DNA of 64,000 bases from Isoetes taiwanensis (taxonomy: Eukaryota; Streptophyta; Lycopodiopsida; Isoetales; Isoetaceae): NCBI GenBank assembly GCA_021234155.1, contig JAJEKV010000104.1, forward strand, positions 3,025,985 to 3,089,984, given 5' to 3'. The notes beneath the pieces are model-generated. The model was not told where the DNA came from, did not search any database, and saw only the letters and a list, made by a program, of their open reading frames with translations. Position 1 is the first letter of the stretch; every line of letters begins with the position of its first letter. Below are positions 32,688-45,400 of this stretch, piece by piece. The position numbers and the translations under genes are program-made.

Positions 32688-32748
32688 TAGATAGATGGAT
32701 GGATGGATGGATGGATGGATAGTATTTTTATGTCATGCCACATTAGCA
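32688..32748 (-). repeat. (ATCC)n microsatellite, possible LINE tail
   Basis: On the minus strand GACATAAAAATACTATCC is followed by an ATCC tetranucleotide run, mirroring GACGTTAAAATATACTTCC at the other LINE ends. Upstream similarity is limited to CATAGAC, so this may be a further, highly decayed 3' end, or coincidence. Confidence 0.3.
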
Positions 32749-32979
32749 GTGTCTATGAGGACATATTATGGACCTCCAGAGACTTAAACACAAGATCTCT
32801 AAATTTCTAACCCAATGGATGCTGCCACATTTTGGCAGCATAGAAGAGCCATTTGCATGAACTACACCTTTGACTAACATTTGGTTTGACACATGTGTGC
32901 ATGAGCTAATCAAGCAACAGAATTGAAGACATCTACCTTTAATTTGAAGACTCTTAGAAGACATTTGTGATGAAGAACC

Positions 32980-34549
32980 AAGGAAGGAAGGAAGGAAGGT
33001 ACTTTTATCGTCCACGGAGACCAATCGGTCTATGGGACCCAATACAAAAACGCAGCAAGCGGATTCATCGCCCGGATTAAAAACCCCGCCCGGCGGGTTT
33101 TCGAGGAAAACCGTGGCGAGAATCACCTGGCCGACAAACCGTATAATCATATAAAATGCGTAAACATCCCAATATATACACGGTCATGCACCACCCCCAG
33201 AGTGCCTAGTCACGGACAGACCAGGGGGCAAAGGTGACCTCGCAGTCCAATTACCTCTGGATGTATGACCCCGTGGCACGCATCTTGACGGTGTGTTCAT
33301 CAAGCAAATGCAAGGGCACGCCCGCCGCATTACTAAGGGAGCGTGATCCGCCCTGGACCGGCCCGAACGCCGGGCAACTCGAAAGTGTGAGACTCATCCT
33401 CAATGGCACCCGCTTGACAAAGACGACAGAGCACATCTGGCGGGGCTCCCCAATCCACCGCCCGCCCTCGCGAAGATGGTGGGCACTGTCGCGAATGGAG
33501 GCAATGAGTCTGGCTTTTTTTTTGGGGCAGCCGGGAACGCGGTAGAGTGGGCCCGGGCTAACACCGGGTTGATGTGCTCCTTGTAATGGGCCATTTTGAC
33601 TGCTCTAGAGCAATGGGGTCCCAGAGCTTGCCAAGGAAACAAGCATCTAGGTACTCCCTTGGTGACATCGATCGGCGGCTGCGCCAGTATGCGCATCATT
33701 ATCCCAGATCGTTCCATCTGGCCCGAACCAGCGATCTCTCTTACCCCTCCAACGGGCCCTAAGCCGCTGCGGACTCATGGCCACAAGTAAGCCCGAAAGC
33801 GGGGCCGAGCATCACCCATAGTAACCACTTTCTCAAAATAGACGATATGTCTATCAGGGCTGCCCGCTGAAGCGGCAAGAATCCAGTTTCCTGCAGCAGA
33901 ATCTGATAGGGGACTGAAGGTTTCACCCCAAGTGCCCGTGCCAAAAATGCCTTCTGCACCTGCTCCAAGTCATTCCAGGTCGCCAAAGAGACGACCGGGC
34001 CCCAAACCTCGACCCGCATGTAGGACGGGGCTCGACCCGGTGCGGAGCAGATGTGGTGATGTCCCCAATCATATAGCTCGCACAGTGACGTTGTTCTCGC
34101 ATGGCATAAAAGCGCTTTCCGGCCTGGCCACACCGCTAAGCGGATAGACGCCTCCGCCAGAGGCGAGGAGGGGAACTCCACCCCTAGGTACTTGTAGGTG
34201 GGCGTGGCGATCCACAAATCCCCCGATATGTGAGTCACGGGAGGCATGCGGTGGCGTGAAGAGGATATGAGAACCACCCCGGTCTTGGCGGTTGACGCGC
34301 ATGTCGTAGCGACAAAAATGTGTCTAGGGCATCCGTGAGACCGCGATAGCTTGGGGTGTGGGCAGCGGGCCAACATCGTCCCGCATAGATGAGCCGGGCG
34401 GATGACCCGTGCAAAAGCCGTATGCCATCCCCCCATGCTTTCGAAGCCGTGGCTCTAACTGATCAATGTAGAGGCCAAAAAGTGTTGGCGAGAGGGGGCA
34501 ACCCTGCCGGACCCCGATACTACTGGTGAATGCTTGGCCCGTCGGCTGC
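32980..34549 (-). mobile_element. LINE family A, 5'-truncated copy, minus strand
   Basis: Aligns with the 3' half of the element at 2,206-5,309. It begins with an RT piece (GVRQGCPLSPTLFGLYIDQLEPRL, near 34,530-34,440) that keeps the GCPLSP block mutated in the other copy. It continues with KYLGVEFPSS and VEVWGPVVSLATWNDLEQV, and ends in CCGTGGACGATAAAAGTA plus an AAGG run (32,980-32,999 on the plus strand). Several frameshifts. GC content is well above that of the flanks. 5' truncation at about 34,549 is typical for LINEs. Confidence 0.85.
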
Positions 34550-34599
34550 ATTTGATTGAGCATCATACAAGTATGGCAAGAAAGTTGAGATTCAAGCAA

Positions 34600-36660
34600 G
34601 AAGATTTGAGCCTAAATTGAAGACCCCTTGTTAGAGTTTGGAAGACCCCTCAAGGTTCATTGGTATGTGGCTAGATCCAAGTCATTTTGGCATGAATTCC
34701 ATTTTCCAGGGCTTCTTTCATGTTCTTACCATCTTGATCCCATTCATGACTTCCTATCTCCATACTCCATTACCATTTCCCCTAGCCAAAGGTTGGCAAA
34801 GTTTCTTTTTTCTAGTCAAAGCACATCACATACCTATAATTCATCCACTTTCTTGAGAAAATGCAAAAAACTCCACCAAATTTGGCTATTCCTAAGGTCT
34901 AAGACCATTTGTGCACAAGTGCCAAATATTATGCCAAATCATCCACATCATCTTCAAAATGCCAAATGTCATCCACATCATCACTCAAGTACATCCACAT
35001 CCCCATACACATGTCATCCACCTCATCACCACATCACAAAAAGTTTTGACTAGAAAAAAGTTATTTTACCACCTTGCTTGCCACATCATCACCTCATTGT
35101 GCCATGTCATCACCCATTTGCCACATCACTCCATAACCTTGCCACCTCACCAAAATTAGTCCCATTTTGAGCCAAAAATTAAGATGCTCTTTTTTGAAAA
35201 AAGATTCTCCCATCATGTAGAGCATCAAAAAAGATTCCATGTGGCAAAAATAATTTTTGAAAGACCTTGTTATGACCCTCATATTCCATTTCTTGGGAAC
35301 CGTGCCAAATATAAAAATAAATGAAAAAATTTCCTATATACTCCCCTGGCCTAGTCACTCATTTCCCCCAATCATCTTTTGCCACATGGCACCTCGAACA
35401 TATGAGGTGGCAACCACATGAAAACAGCAAATAAATTATAAATTAAAGATTTTTTCTATATATACCCCGTCTTCCAAAACCGTTTGGGCTTGTGGGATAT
35501 ATCGAAGGGATTTGAAGAACCCTAAAAACTTTGTGCAAGCCAAGATTTGGATTTTTACAATAATTTATCAGCTTAATCATTACCATACTCTCCCGGATTG
35601 AGCCTCTTACATGCCAAGAAACATGGATCAAAGCTAAAAAACAAAAAACAGGCCGGATTTGCCAAAAATGGAACCAAAACAGAGTTTTTTCAAAAGGGGA
35701 TTTCGGGATCAGAAAGAGGGGGGCTTTTGGAGGTGATCAGAGAATTTGAAGAGAGAGCTTGGAGCATGAAGAACATGTAGATTTGGCTCTGAAAGAAGGA
35801 TTGAGGACTCTTACTTGAAGAATAGCTTCCATATTTCAGTTTTTTGACATGCCTTGAGTAAAAATATCCAAATTCTTGATGTATTTTCATATTTCCTTTG
35901 AGATTCTGATATAATACTACCTTTGGCATTGTTATGAAGTTCAAATAGATGCTATTCCAGTTGTTTCATGCAAATTTTCTGATTTTTGAGCAATATCCCT
36001 GATATGTGCACTGAAATTTCATTGTCCCAAGTCTGCAAGTTTAGCCATGCCCCATATGCAAACTAAATCTCCAAAAACTCTGCGCTTACTTTCCATGACT
36101 CTCTTGCTATTCATCTTTCATTCAAAACAGATTTCATGATTTTAGCACTCATAAATCCATAGTTATGGCTTTGCAAAGTTGGCTGTTCTAGAACTGTAAA
36201 AATTTCTGAGACAGTCATTGAAATTTCCTCTTCCAAGTTTGCCTTTTCAAAAATCCATAGATTTCCAACTGCTCATCCAAAAATTTTGAAACTTTGTCAT
36301 TTGTATGCCTTCCTATCCATCTTACCCCAGTCCAAGTTTCATGATTTTAGAACTTTATCATCTCAAGTTACAGATCCCCAAAGTTGGCTGTTCCAAAAGT
36401 TTCAAAATTTCTGATACACTCATTGAAAATTGTCTATTTCAAGTCCCATAGTATGAAAAGGAAGCGTCCACAAATGCCGAAATTAAATACCAAGCATCCT
36501 CTACTACTCTTCTCTCACCATTCCAAGTTTGAATAAGTTTCAGTGCACGGATCCCAAGATATGGATATGCAAACTTGGCACTTCCAAAACTGTCAAAATT
36601 TCAGGGACAGTTGAACTTTTGCAATTTGCTCCATTCTAATCCATCATTTGCTTTGAGGAT
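34600..36660. repeat. Gene-free stretch with CCACATCATCA and TTGGCTGTTCC repeats
   Basis: 34,900-35,160 is a degenerate CCACATCATC/CCATGTCATC array. 35,980-36,620 has a loose tandem repeat of about 190-200 bp, with TTGGCTGTTCYA...AAAATTTCTGAKACASTCATTGAAATT seen at about 36,180, 36,375 and 36,570. GTTTGGAAGACCCC at about 34,638 is shared with 44,040. No gene is recognised. Confidence 0.5.
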
Positions 36661-37019
36661 TGATCACCCTAAGTGATCTGGAGGTTCTAAACCACTGAGG
36701 TTGAAGGTTTTGCCAGGAACACCTTCAACAATGGACTAGCCACTAAACTGAACAAGGGGACAACGGTGTAGAAATCAAGCAATATTTCTGCCTCCTTGTT
36801 TTGGTAGATGACATGTCTCCTTTCTTCTAAATTTTCTTGTTCATTTCAGTCTCATAGTAGTTTTTTTTTTGTAGATCAGCTTCTAAGGGCAGTATCTACA
36901 TTTCCAACTCCTTTATTATGCAAAAGTTCTATAGAACACATGTGGCATGAATGATCTTGGCTCGCTGCCAAACATGAATAGGCAAAGCCTTAAGCATTAT
37001 GAATTTCTCCTTTACTATC

Positions 37020-37104
37020 CGATATTGTATGTCTATAACCGTCTCATAGGCCAGTTGGCCTCCGTGGACGTTAAAATATACTTCCTTCCTTCCTTCCTTC
37101 CTTT
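37020..37104 (+). mobile_element. Solo LINE 3' end with (TTCC)n tail
   Basis: TCTATAACCGTCTCATAGGCC, TTGGCCTCCGTGGACGTTAAAAT and a TTCC run match the end of the family A LINEs. No coding part lies upstream, so this is an extremely truncated insertion or a short non-autonomous derivative. Confidence 0.7.
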
Positions 37105-37640
37105 ACAATCCCAAACCATTCTCCCTACACACTCTTCCTTTGCAGATCCTTTTGTTAAGCCTGCCAAAAGCCCATGTACCATCTAAGAATCCCTTCATGA
37201 GAAATCTTCTACTCGGATATGCTGAATCACCTAGCAGCATTGGAGGAATATTGATTGCCACATCTGCATCAAGAATCTCACATCTCCTTTTAAATTTCTT
37301 ACCATTCATGTTTAGAATAGGCTGTTGGAGAATCTGTTTCACTGCAAGGCTCTTGTACAGTAGACTCTTTTTGAGCTGATTGACATGAATAGAACCTATC
37401 CTACTCACACAAACATTAATAAATATTCGAGAATGTGTTACTACACCTTGCATCAGGCATGAATGCCTCTTATGTTCGGTGTAGTGGTCCTTCCCTTTCT
37501 TTCTTCCATGATTTCCTATACAAAATGATATTCATCGATAGCACCAAAAATATTAGGCAAGCTTGTGACATCTTCAAATTCCTTCATGATATTGAGCAGT
37601 CTCTGGCCCGAGGGTAAGGCGATGAATTTCTTGTACAAGC
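37103..37640 (-). pseudogene. PIF/Harbinger transposase fragment
   Basis: Minus-strand reading: KFIALPSG...NIMKEFEDVTSLPNIFGAIDEYHF (about 37,640-37,515), a stop, then a piece from 37,453 to 37,103 with QGVVTHSRIFINV...RIGSIHV...SLLYKS, followed by PPMLLGDSAYPSRRFLMKGF. GAID and LLGDSAYP carry the first two catalytic Asp of the Harbinger DDE nuclease (usual forms GAIDGTH and ILGDSAYP). The third acidic block is missing. It abuts the left edge of the OPT duplicate at 37,672. Confidence 0.75.
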
Positions 37641-37671
37641 ATTGTCTTGGAAGCCAAAGCATGGTCTAAGT

Positions 37672-38405
37672 CAAGCAATTACTCTTCTTGGGGACTTCAA
37701 GCTAGGGCACTATATGAAGATATCTCCCAGGGCAATGTTTATATCTCAAGTAACATCAAAATCCCTCCTCCCTTCCCCCCCCCCTTTTTTTTGGAATTGA
37801 AATTTATTGTTGCATTGCTTACAACTTCTTGTTCCGCAGTTTATGGGCACAATCATTGCTGCTTTAGTATACCTTTGCACAGCTTGGGTAATGTTAGACA
37901 CAGTGCCACACATTTGTGATCAAGATCCGCATCTTAATAATCCTTGGACGTGCCCAAATGACAAAATATTCTATGGAGCATCAGTTATTTGGGGGCTAGT
38001 TGGTCCTAACGTCCTTTTGGATCTTTGGGCCTATACAAGGAACTTAATTGGTGCTTTTTATTTGGTCTCCTATCCTCGCTACCTGTTTATTTCCTCTCAA
38101 AAGAATTTTCTAAGGTTGGCTGGTTGAAGTTGGTTATCATGCCAATACTTATAGCAGGCGCAGAAAACATTCCTCCAGCTGGTACTATAAATTACCACGC
38201 TTGGTTTATAGTGGGATTTATCTTCAATTACTATATATTCAAGCATTATAAGAATTGGTGGAAGGATCACAATTACGTTCTATCCGCGGCTTTAGATGGA
38301 GGATTGGCATTCTTTCTAGTTATAATGTATGCAACTTTGGGGATGAGCAATAAATCAATTAACTGGTGGCCCACTTGCACAATGTCCGACGACACCTGGA
38401 ATTAA
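37672..38405 (+). pseudogene. Truncated duplicate of the OPT gene (last two exons)
   Basis: Aligns with 54,477-55,250 of the intact OPT gene, including the last intron, so it arose by DNA duplication, not retrocopying. It starts inside exon 6 ([23 protein letters not shown]). The last exon-6 base before the GT donor is A instead of G. Exon 7 (from about 37,841) carries a net 1-nt deletion near 38,010 and a 23-nt deletion near 38,369, both breaking the frame. Downstream similarity continues to 38,621, where a CACTA element is inserted, and resumes at 48,831. Confidence 0.9.
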
Positions 38406-38618
38406 GGCCGAAGGTTGTCCCATATTCTAGTTGTATAATTCATTGCAAAATTTATTGTAAATATGTAAATAAATTATGATTCTCTAACGTAGTATTAAAG
38501 GGAAAAAAATGATTTCATTATGTATCAGAATCCAAAGGACATTCAGATGCAGAAACAAATACTTCTATAGAACCACAATACATATTTCTTTATAGTCTCA
38601 GAAGCTAGTAAGACCATC

Positions 38619-38621
38619 ATG
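38619..38621. repeat. CACTA target duplication, left copy (ATG)
   Basis: ATG directly before CACTACC. The empty site at 55,446-55,448 has a single ATG in identical flanks. Confidence 0.9.
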
Positions 38622-39430
38622 CACTACCACCCCAATTCTGGGACCACACCTAAAAACAACAGTAACAAAAAGACCACATGTCGTTGTTCCAAAAAATCTA
38701 CATGTGGTTATGTGGAGGTGTGGTTTATTAAGGAGGCGGTGTAGTTTTTTTTATGGAGCTATAGTTTTTTTTTTTGAAGATGTGGTCTTTTTTTGAGGTG
38801 TCGTTTTTTTAAAAGAAGTGTTGCATATTTTTTTGAGGGGGGTGTTGTTTTTAAGAAGGTGTTGTTTTTTGAGGTGTAGTTTATAACTAGGTGTAGTTTT
38901 TAAGTAGTCATTTTTTATGGAAGTATAGTTTTTTGAAAGTGTGGTTTATAAGGAGGTATAGTTTTTAAGTGGTTGTTTTTAAGGAAGTATGGTTTTCTCG
39001 AAGTGGTATGATTTTTTTAATCGAGGTGTTGTTTTTGAGGTGTCGTTTATAAGTGGGTGTAGTTTTTAAATAGCTGTTTTTTTTTTAAAGAAGTATGGTT
39101 TTGAAGTGTGGTTTATAAGCGGGTGTAGTTTTAAGTGGTCGTTTTTTAATGAAGTATGGTTTTTACAAGTGGTGTAGTTTATAACTAGGTGTAATGTTTA
39201 AGAAGCTATTTTTAAGGAAATATGAATTTTTTTTGTGTGTGGTTTATATAACTAGGTATAGTTTTTACGTAGCTATTTTTTAAAGTAAGTATGGTTTTTT
39301 GAGGTGTAGTTTTTAAGTAGGTGTAGTTTTTAAGTGGCTGTTTTTTTATAGAAGTGTGGTTTTCCAAGTGGCGTGTTTTTACGCAGACTATTTCTTAAGG
39401 AAGTATGGTTTTTTTGAGGCTATTTCTTAA
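38622..39430. repeat. CACTA left subterminal repeats
   Basis: After the TIR, variants of GTGGTTTATAAGTAGGTGTAGTTTTTAAG repeat for about 0.8 kb with long T runs. This is the inverted, diverged counterpart of the right-end repeats. Subterminal repeats of this kind are the usual binding sites for CACTA transposase complexes. Confidence 0.75.
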
Positions 39431-39680
39431 ACAAAGCACCACCACCTGGAATATTGTTTGTTGCTCAACTTTGGGAATGTATCGTATTGTTTTACATTCG
39501 TGAAAAATAACTTCAATGGTTAGATCCAATCACTAGAAGAGAATGAGCATTTTTTGTCAGAAAAATCGTCAGACTGTCTAGAGAGATTTTTGCCTGACAT
39601 ACAGGCTGACGAACGTACTGATGATTACTATTTTGATGCTTTTCCTGACGATACTACGTCAGACATATCGTCACATAAAT

Positions 39681-39856
39681 CGTCAGAAGCCTTCGTCAGG
39701 TTAAGCGTCAGAATTTGCATCATAATATGCGTCAGAATTTGCGTCAGGTTAAGCACCAGAATTTGCGTCAGACTATTCGTCAGAATTTGCGTCAGATATA
39801 TCATCAGATTTTGCGTCAGACTATTCGTCAGATATTGCATCAGACTAATCGTCAGA
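39681..39856. repeat. 12-bp CGTCAGA minisatellite
   Basis: CGTCAGA (or CATCAGA, CGTCAGG, CACCAGA) recurs every 12 bp exactly from 39,694 to 39,850, giving 14 units with a variable 5-bp spacer; a 15th lies at 39,681. Looser copies in both orientations extend back to about 39,558. Because 12 is a multiple of three, the array opens a spurious reading frame of Arg-x-x-Val tetrads. CGTCA is also the TGACG core bound by plant bZIP factors. Confidence 0.9.
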
Positions 39857-39899
39857 TGGTGCTTTTCTAGGCGCTATTACAATTTTAGTTATAACATTT

Positions 39900-40400
39900 G
39901 ATTGAACAGTATATTTTAGATGAAATTTGATGTTTCACAAAGCTCCTCGATCTGTCTAATGATGTATTATTTAATTTTAAAGCTTGATTTAGTTCCGGGG
40001 GGGGATTAATTTCCATCCCTAGCTAGTATTGTCCTTTATTGGCCGTCAGATGGGGGCACCTTCTGTAGAATATGCTGGCTGGCAAGATCCGAAGCACCGG
40101 TATTGAGTCAGCATAGGGTCAAATTGACCCCATTAAATAGGAACGCCCCTGCCACAACACCATGGCTTCATCAAGTATACAACACAGGAGCATGTACGTA
40201 CAGTAGCAGAAAGCAGGCATAACTCAAACACAACATCCCCCAAAACAGAGGCCTGATTGATTTCTTCAACGGGCCTCAAATAGAACAAAGCTGGCCTGAC
40301 ACAAAATAAGAGTTGGCTTACCGGATTCAAGCGTCAAATGCTTTTGAATGCCACAATTTCTCTTTCTCTGTGGCAGGCAGATGGGGTTCGGCTGGTGTTT
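39900..40400. other. Gene-free CACTA interior
   Basis: No gene recognised. Includes a G run near 39,997 and ordinary AT-rich sequence. Confidence 0.4.
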
Positions 40401-40594
40401 AAATGGGTTATGGAAAATACTCCAATTGTTATACATACTCTAATATGCTAATGGAAGGAAGCGCTAAACTGGGATCAAACTCAAAAGGTCCCTATTTTGA
40501 TGAAGGCAAGCTCTCATATAGATTCTGCATTTTCCTTGCAAAGTTAGCATCTTCTTTCTTCATGAGCCAATATGAACACAAAAAAGCATCAAGC

Positions 40595-41355
40595 ATGCAG
40601 GTTTGCCAAACTTCCTTTGGGAAGAAGCAGTAAAGACCAAAAGTCTGGAAGGTATGTGCCCAGAATTCTTATGGTCAGGAAGTATGCCTAACTTTGAAAA
40701 TTATAAAGCATATGGCTGCCTGGGATATACTCATGTTCCCAAGGAAAATAGATTAAAATTAGATGACAGATGCATCATAACCTATTTGGTAGGATATGAT
40801 GAGCATTCGAAAGGTTACAGAATGTACAATCTAGAAAGAAGAAACATCATAGTGAGCAGAGATGTGACTTTTGTAGAAGAAGAATTATACAGGCCAAGGT
40901 CTATAAGCAAAGTGGAGATTAAGTCAAAAATAGTAGAGCCCTGCAATACAAATGTAAATGATATGGCAGATTTGGATGACAAGGTGGATAAGAATGCACA
41001 AAGCTTGGAAACAAATCTTAAAGATGCATGCAATGATGAGGAAATTGACAATGTTGAAGACAATAACAATAATGCAGAAAATCATGAAATGGTGGAGCAT
41101 GAAATGGAAAAACAGAAAAGGAGGTCTGAAGGTGAAAGATTAATAGAAGATGCAAACTTTGACATCAGACTTTATGGCGTAAAAAGAAATGGCGTGAGTT
41201 CTAGGTTGCGGTTACATGAGAAGGATCTTGAAGCACTCATAATTATGCATGTGTGTTCCTGAAACCTTTGATGAAGCTGTGAACATCATAGAGGCAAATA
41301 GATGGAGGGAAGCCATGAATGAAGAGATTAATTCCTTTAACAGGACATCTACCTA
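40595..41355 (+). pseudogene. Copia retrotransposon fragment
   Basis: Plus-strand reading LPNFLWEEAVKT, then (after an internal loss of the usual AVYLLNR block) KSLEGMCPEFLWSGSMPNFENYKAYGCLGYTHVPKE, LVGYDEHSKGYRMYNLERRNIIVSRDVTF, an acidic linker, and PETFDEAVN...RWREAMNEEINSFN near 41,260-41,345. This is the end of a Copia integrase, the GYDExxKGYR...VSRDV block and the start of the RT region. It stops before the RT core. The fragment lies inside the CACTA element, either nested or captured. Confidence 0.85.
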
Positions 41356-42178
41356 TAGATAGATGCGGTCCCCCTTGCGGGACGCTGGCCGACTGTATTG
41401 ATTGCAAAATTTGAATCCGCAGATCTCCATCCCATGCAAATCGTTTTCTTCTCACTCCCTTCTCCTACGATTTATGGCGCCCGTGTATTTTACTTTTCCT
41501 TTTCCATGAGTCCATCCGGTAGATCGTAAGATATTCAAAGGGATTCTGGCAATGAAACTTCTGGAATTTGGGGATGAATCCTTGCAGAATATGGCTATGG
41601 ATTTGGGTTCAGGTATTCAGTTATCGAGTGTTTCTTGCTTTGCTACAGGTAACAACAGAGCTTAAGCATTAGTCCTGTTTATATCAGGTTTTTTGCTGGG
41701 CAACTGGGCAAGATCTCTTCTGGTGATTTCACTGATTACATAAGGTAAAATAGCATTCATAAGTTATCCAATCAAAATAACCATGACAGTGTCTACCTGC
41801 AAACAAAATCCCTGCAATAGCTCAGTCATGGTCGCTTCGCTTAGAATTCCCTTTTGATTTCTGTCCGCTTTGAGTTCTCTTCGCTCAGAGTTCCCTTTCC
41901 ATTACGAAATAAAAAGATGATCTAATTACTATCTGGCTTAGACAGAAAAATATTTTATGTAGTTCTCTGCATGTTATTTCCAATTCAAACAATCATGTAA
42001 CCACTTTGGTTCTATACATATTAGTTTTCCAGTCTTTAGGATGTAAATTTCCCTTTCACTTTGCTCACTCACGCTTTCAAGGTTGTGATATAAATTCCCA
42101 ATCAACACAAACTACTACATGTCTACCATCATTATTATCTAGAAAACATATTACCCAACATAAGAATACTGAAACAAT

Positions 42179-42420
42179 AGAAATATGGTTTGAAATAAAG
42201 CCATCTTTAATGGTCGAGGCATTGGCACATGCCTCGACATAAATCAAATGTCCATATCGCACACATCCTACGTAAATTGCATCTACAGATTGACATAAAT
42301 GGAAATATGGTTTGAAATGAAGCCATCTTTAATGGTTGAGGTATTGGCACATGCCTCAACATAAGTCAAAAGTCCATATCACACACACTATATGTAAATC
42401 CCATCTAGAGATTAAGGTTG
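42179..42420. repeat. 120-bp tandem duplication
   Basis: GAAATATGGTTTGAAAT starts at about 42,179 and 42,301, and the next 115 bp agree closely through GCACATGCCTC and CATATCRCACACA. Each unit also contains an internal short inverted repeat (GAGGCATTGGCACATGCCTC). Confidence 0.8.
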
Positions 42421-42429
42421 TTACTGTCT

Positions 42430-45400
42430 TGAACACATGCAATTTTTGACCCCTACATTATTCATCATTGACTGTCTAGCATGGACGCATGGCTTATGAA
42501 TTTTAAAAACCCACACACACCCATTCCATTGGATTTCTGAGTTGCAATGAATTTAATATTTCAATTGACCAATACTACAATTGCACGGAGCATTTATTTA
42601 TATGTTATAAAGGTTGACAATTCATAGGATAATAAAGTGTCTATCATTTAAAGGCCTTGACAATTTCTAAAGTTTTGCATGATAAAAATACTAATGTAAT
42701 CAAGTTCCAACCATTTTACTTGGTCCAACATTCTTCTCCCAAATCATGAACTTTAATTTGGAGTTGAGATCAATGATGTATAGACACATGAGATTGTGAC
42801 CAACAATAGTTGAAGTAGATGTGCTCCTTTGTGTGCTTAACATTCTTATTAATAAGGTTATGCATTGCAATGTTGGACATCTATTCCTAATGTAAAATAG
42901 TTAAAAGACTGCATTGTAATAGTTCAAGACCCATTATTGAATACCTTTCACATCGTTGAAAGTGTATCGATAGAGGTCTTTGAACTTAATGCGGTTTCCA
43001 AAAATTGGTAGCAGTACTGAAATCGAGATGGCATGCAAAGATAAACTGATTCTTGTGTATTGATTGCTTACACTGGTAGAGAAAAGTTGTTGAGAAGCAA
43101 TGGTGAAAACCTTGGCCAATTCTTTCGAGTTCTAAGTCGGGACAAAATTTGGTCAATGAAAGTCAAACTGCAAACAGTGATCAGAAATAAGGATTTTGAG
43201 TTGTCAACGGAGTTTTGAGAAATTCCAAAGCTGGAGTGTGCCAAAAGGAGTTGTAATATGAGGCAAGTGATCAAATTGCAATTTGGACCACAAGAAGTAT
43301 TTTTTGTGCAATGATTTGCAAAAAACAGTCAAGAACAGTCTCAGATAGCATGCAAAAGTCTGCAATATAAGTTTGGACTGGTTTATTTTTGAAACTTTCA
43401 AAGCATACAAAGTACTAATGGTTGCAAATTTCAATTTCTCCACTCATTTCATGGAGATTGCAAGAAATACCCTATGCCACATCATCATGCCACTTTTTCC
43501 ATGTCATTCACCATATCCAAATGTAGTTCTTCAACAACTTTTGTGCATATATTCAATGTCTATATTTTAAACTAGGAATTGTCAATTATGGTTCATTGAT
43601 GTACTCGCCCCTAGGCCTCCTTTGTGGCATACGGAAGGCTAGTTAATGGATCATCATACCTACACATTGTGATATTTTTGGCATTCAATTTTGGAAATTT
43701 ATGTCGTGTAATTCTAACGATTTAGATGAAGTTATAAAGGAGGAAGCCACATCATCATATTTCATGTCAACTTTTGCAAAGTTCCCTATTGCCCCCAAAG
43801 GTCAACATACTAACTATCTGGTTTATGCTTGAAGACTAGGTCAAAGTTTGGAAGACCTTGGTAGGCAACATTGGTATGAAGGTCAAAGAAAATTCATCCT
43901 CAAGGTCAACTTAAAGCACTCAAGGTAAAACTTCATGAGAGTTACTATCTGTGGGCAAACATTTGGTCAAGACATGTTCTAGAAGACTTTGGGTTAAGAA
44001 GATTGGAAGATGCTCTTTTAAAGTTTGGAAGTTGGAGTTTGGAAGACCCCATGGTACGTGGTTTTAAGCCTTAGCCCTTTTCTTCATTTCCATATCCACA
44101 TTTGCTTTTTTGTTCTAATATGCTCATCTTTACTATATATCCACCCTTGCACCCTCTTAGCCTAGCCTTTTTTCTCGTTCCCATATCCATCCTTGCCCTT
44201 GGAACACCTAATTCACCCCTTGTGTATTTTTGATTAGCCATTTCCTTGTTTTTTCCATATGAACCTTTGGGAGTATTCACCCCGATCACTTTTGCCTTTG
44301 TGATACCATTATTATTTTGGAATTTACCATCCTTGCCATTTTGCCACTATGGCGTTACCCCTCTCATATCATACTTCCATTATTTCCCACCTTGCCATAT
44401 TATTTTAGCACCAAAAGACTTATTTTCATTTTGCCATACTTCCATGCCCAAAGTCTTTTATGGTTGAGCATCGAGACTTGGTTCAAAAAGAAGCTCTTAT
44501 AATTAAGTGTAGACCCACACCCCATGGTCAAAAAACTTGAAGAGAATGATTCCATAAAGTTGGCCTAGCTTCCACTTATTCCTTATGACTAAAACCATTG
44601 AACATTTTAAAGTCCAATAGTGGTTGGCACATTTTTTGGCCTTTAGACCATGGTTAAGAGTTTAAAAAACCTTTTTATATGAGAAATATGGTATCTATAT
44701 GCAAAGATTTGTGCCATGCCGTATCTATGGAATAATGCAGGTGGCAAAGATGCAGACTCTATTTAAGTTGATCATTTTCTTAAGCATTTCATCCATTTGC
44801 ATTCAAACGACATGGAGATGGTCTGCGAATGTGAGGTGTGTGTCTCTACAGAGAAATTTCCAAACTCAAGCCGTCTTGTTGCCTTAGGTTTCCACAGGTT
44901 GTGGTTGAAATCTACTCTGTTGGAGCAGAGTGGCAGTGCAGGAGTAGAATAGTGGCATATAAGGTGACAGGGCAATGACATCATGGCCCTAGAAATAACG
45001 AGGTGGCATCAAAAGAGCAAGTAAAATTCTTTCTTTGCAAAAAATATGGGAGATGACATGGCATGAGTATGATGAGGTGGCAAAGATGAGTGGTGAGGTG
45101 GCAAAAGATGAAGGGTGAAAAAAAAATGCAATTTGCCTAGACATGATGACTAAGCATTTTATGCACTTTAAATAGAAAATGACTAGGCCAATTAAAAAAA
45201 AGGGGGGGGATTAAAAGATAAGTAGGTTATAGTGGCAAGCAAGGTGACTAGAAATGATGGAGTTCCACATCATTATATTCCATGTCAACTTTTGCAGCTT
45301 TAGATTTTTTCGTGTAAAGCAATAATTACAATTTCATAAACCTTTATGAGTGCATGCATATCCAGTTATGTCATGGCAGCCTATTTGTAGTGCCATAACA

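Noticed and set aside
37807-38405. The OPT duplicate as a second functional transporter
   Set aside because: Only the last two exons are present, with two frame-breaking deletions and a changed splice-site base.
39554-39901. 115-codon reading frame with Arg-x-x-Val repeats as a protein gene
   Set aside because: The frame is a by-product of a 12-bp minisatellite in phase with codons. No domain, start context or conservation supports a protein.
40403-40633. Frame before the Copia fragment as a separate gene
   Set aside because: No recognised domain. It overlaps the start of the Copia reading in another frame.
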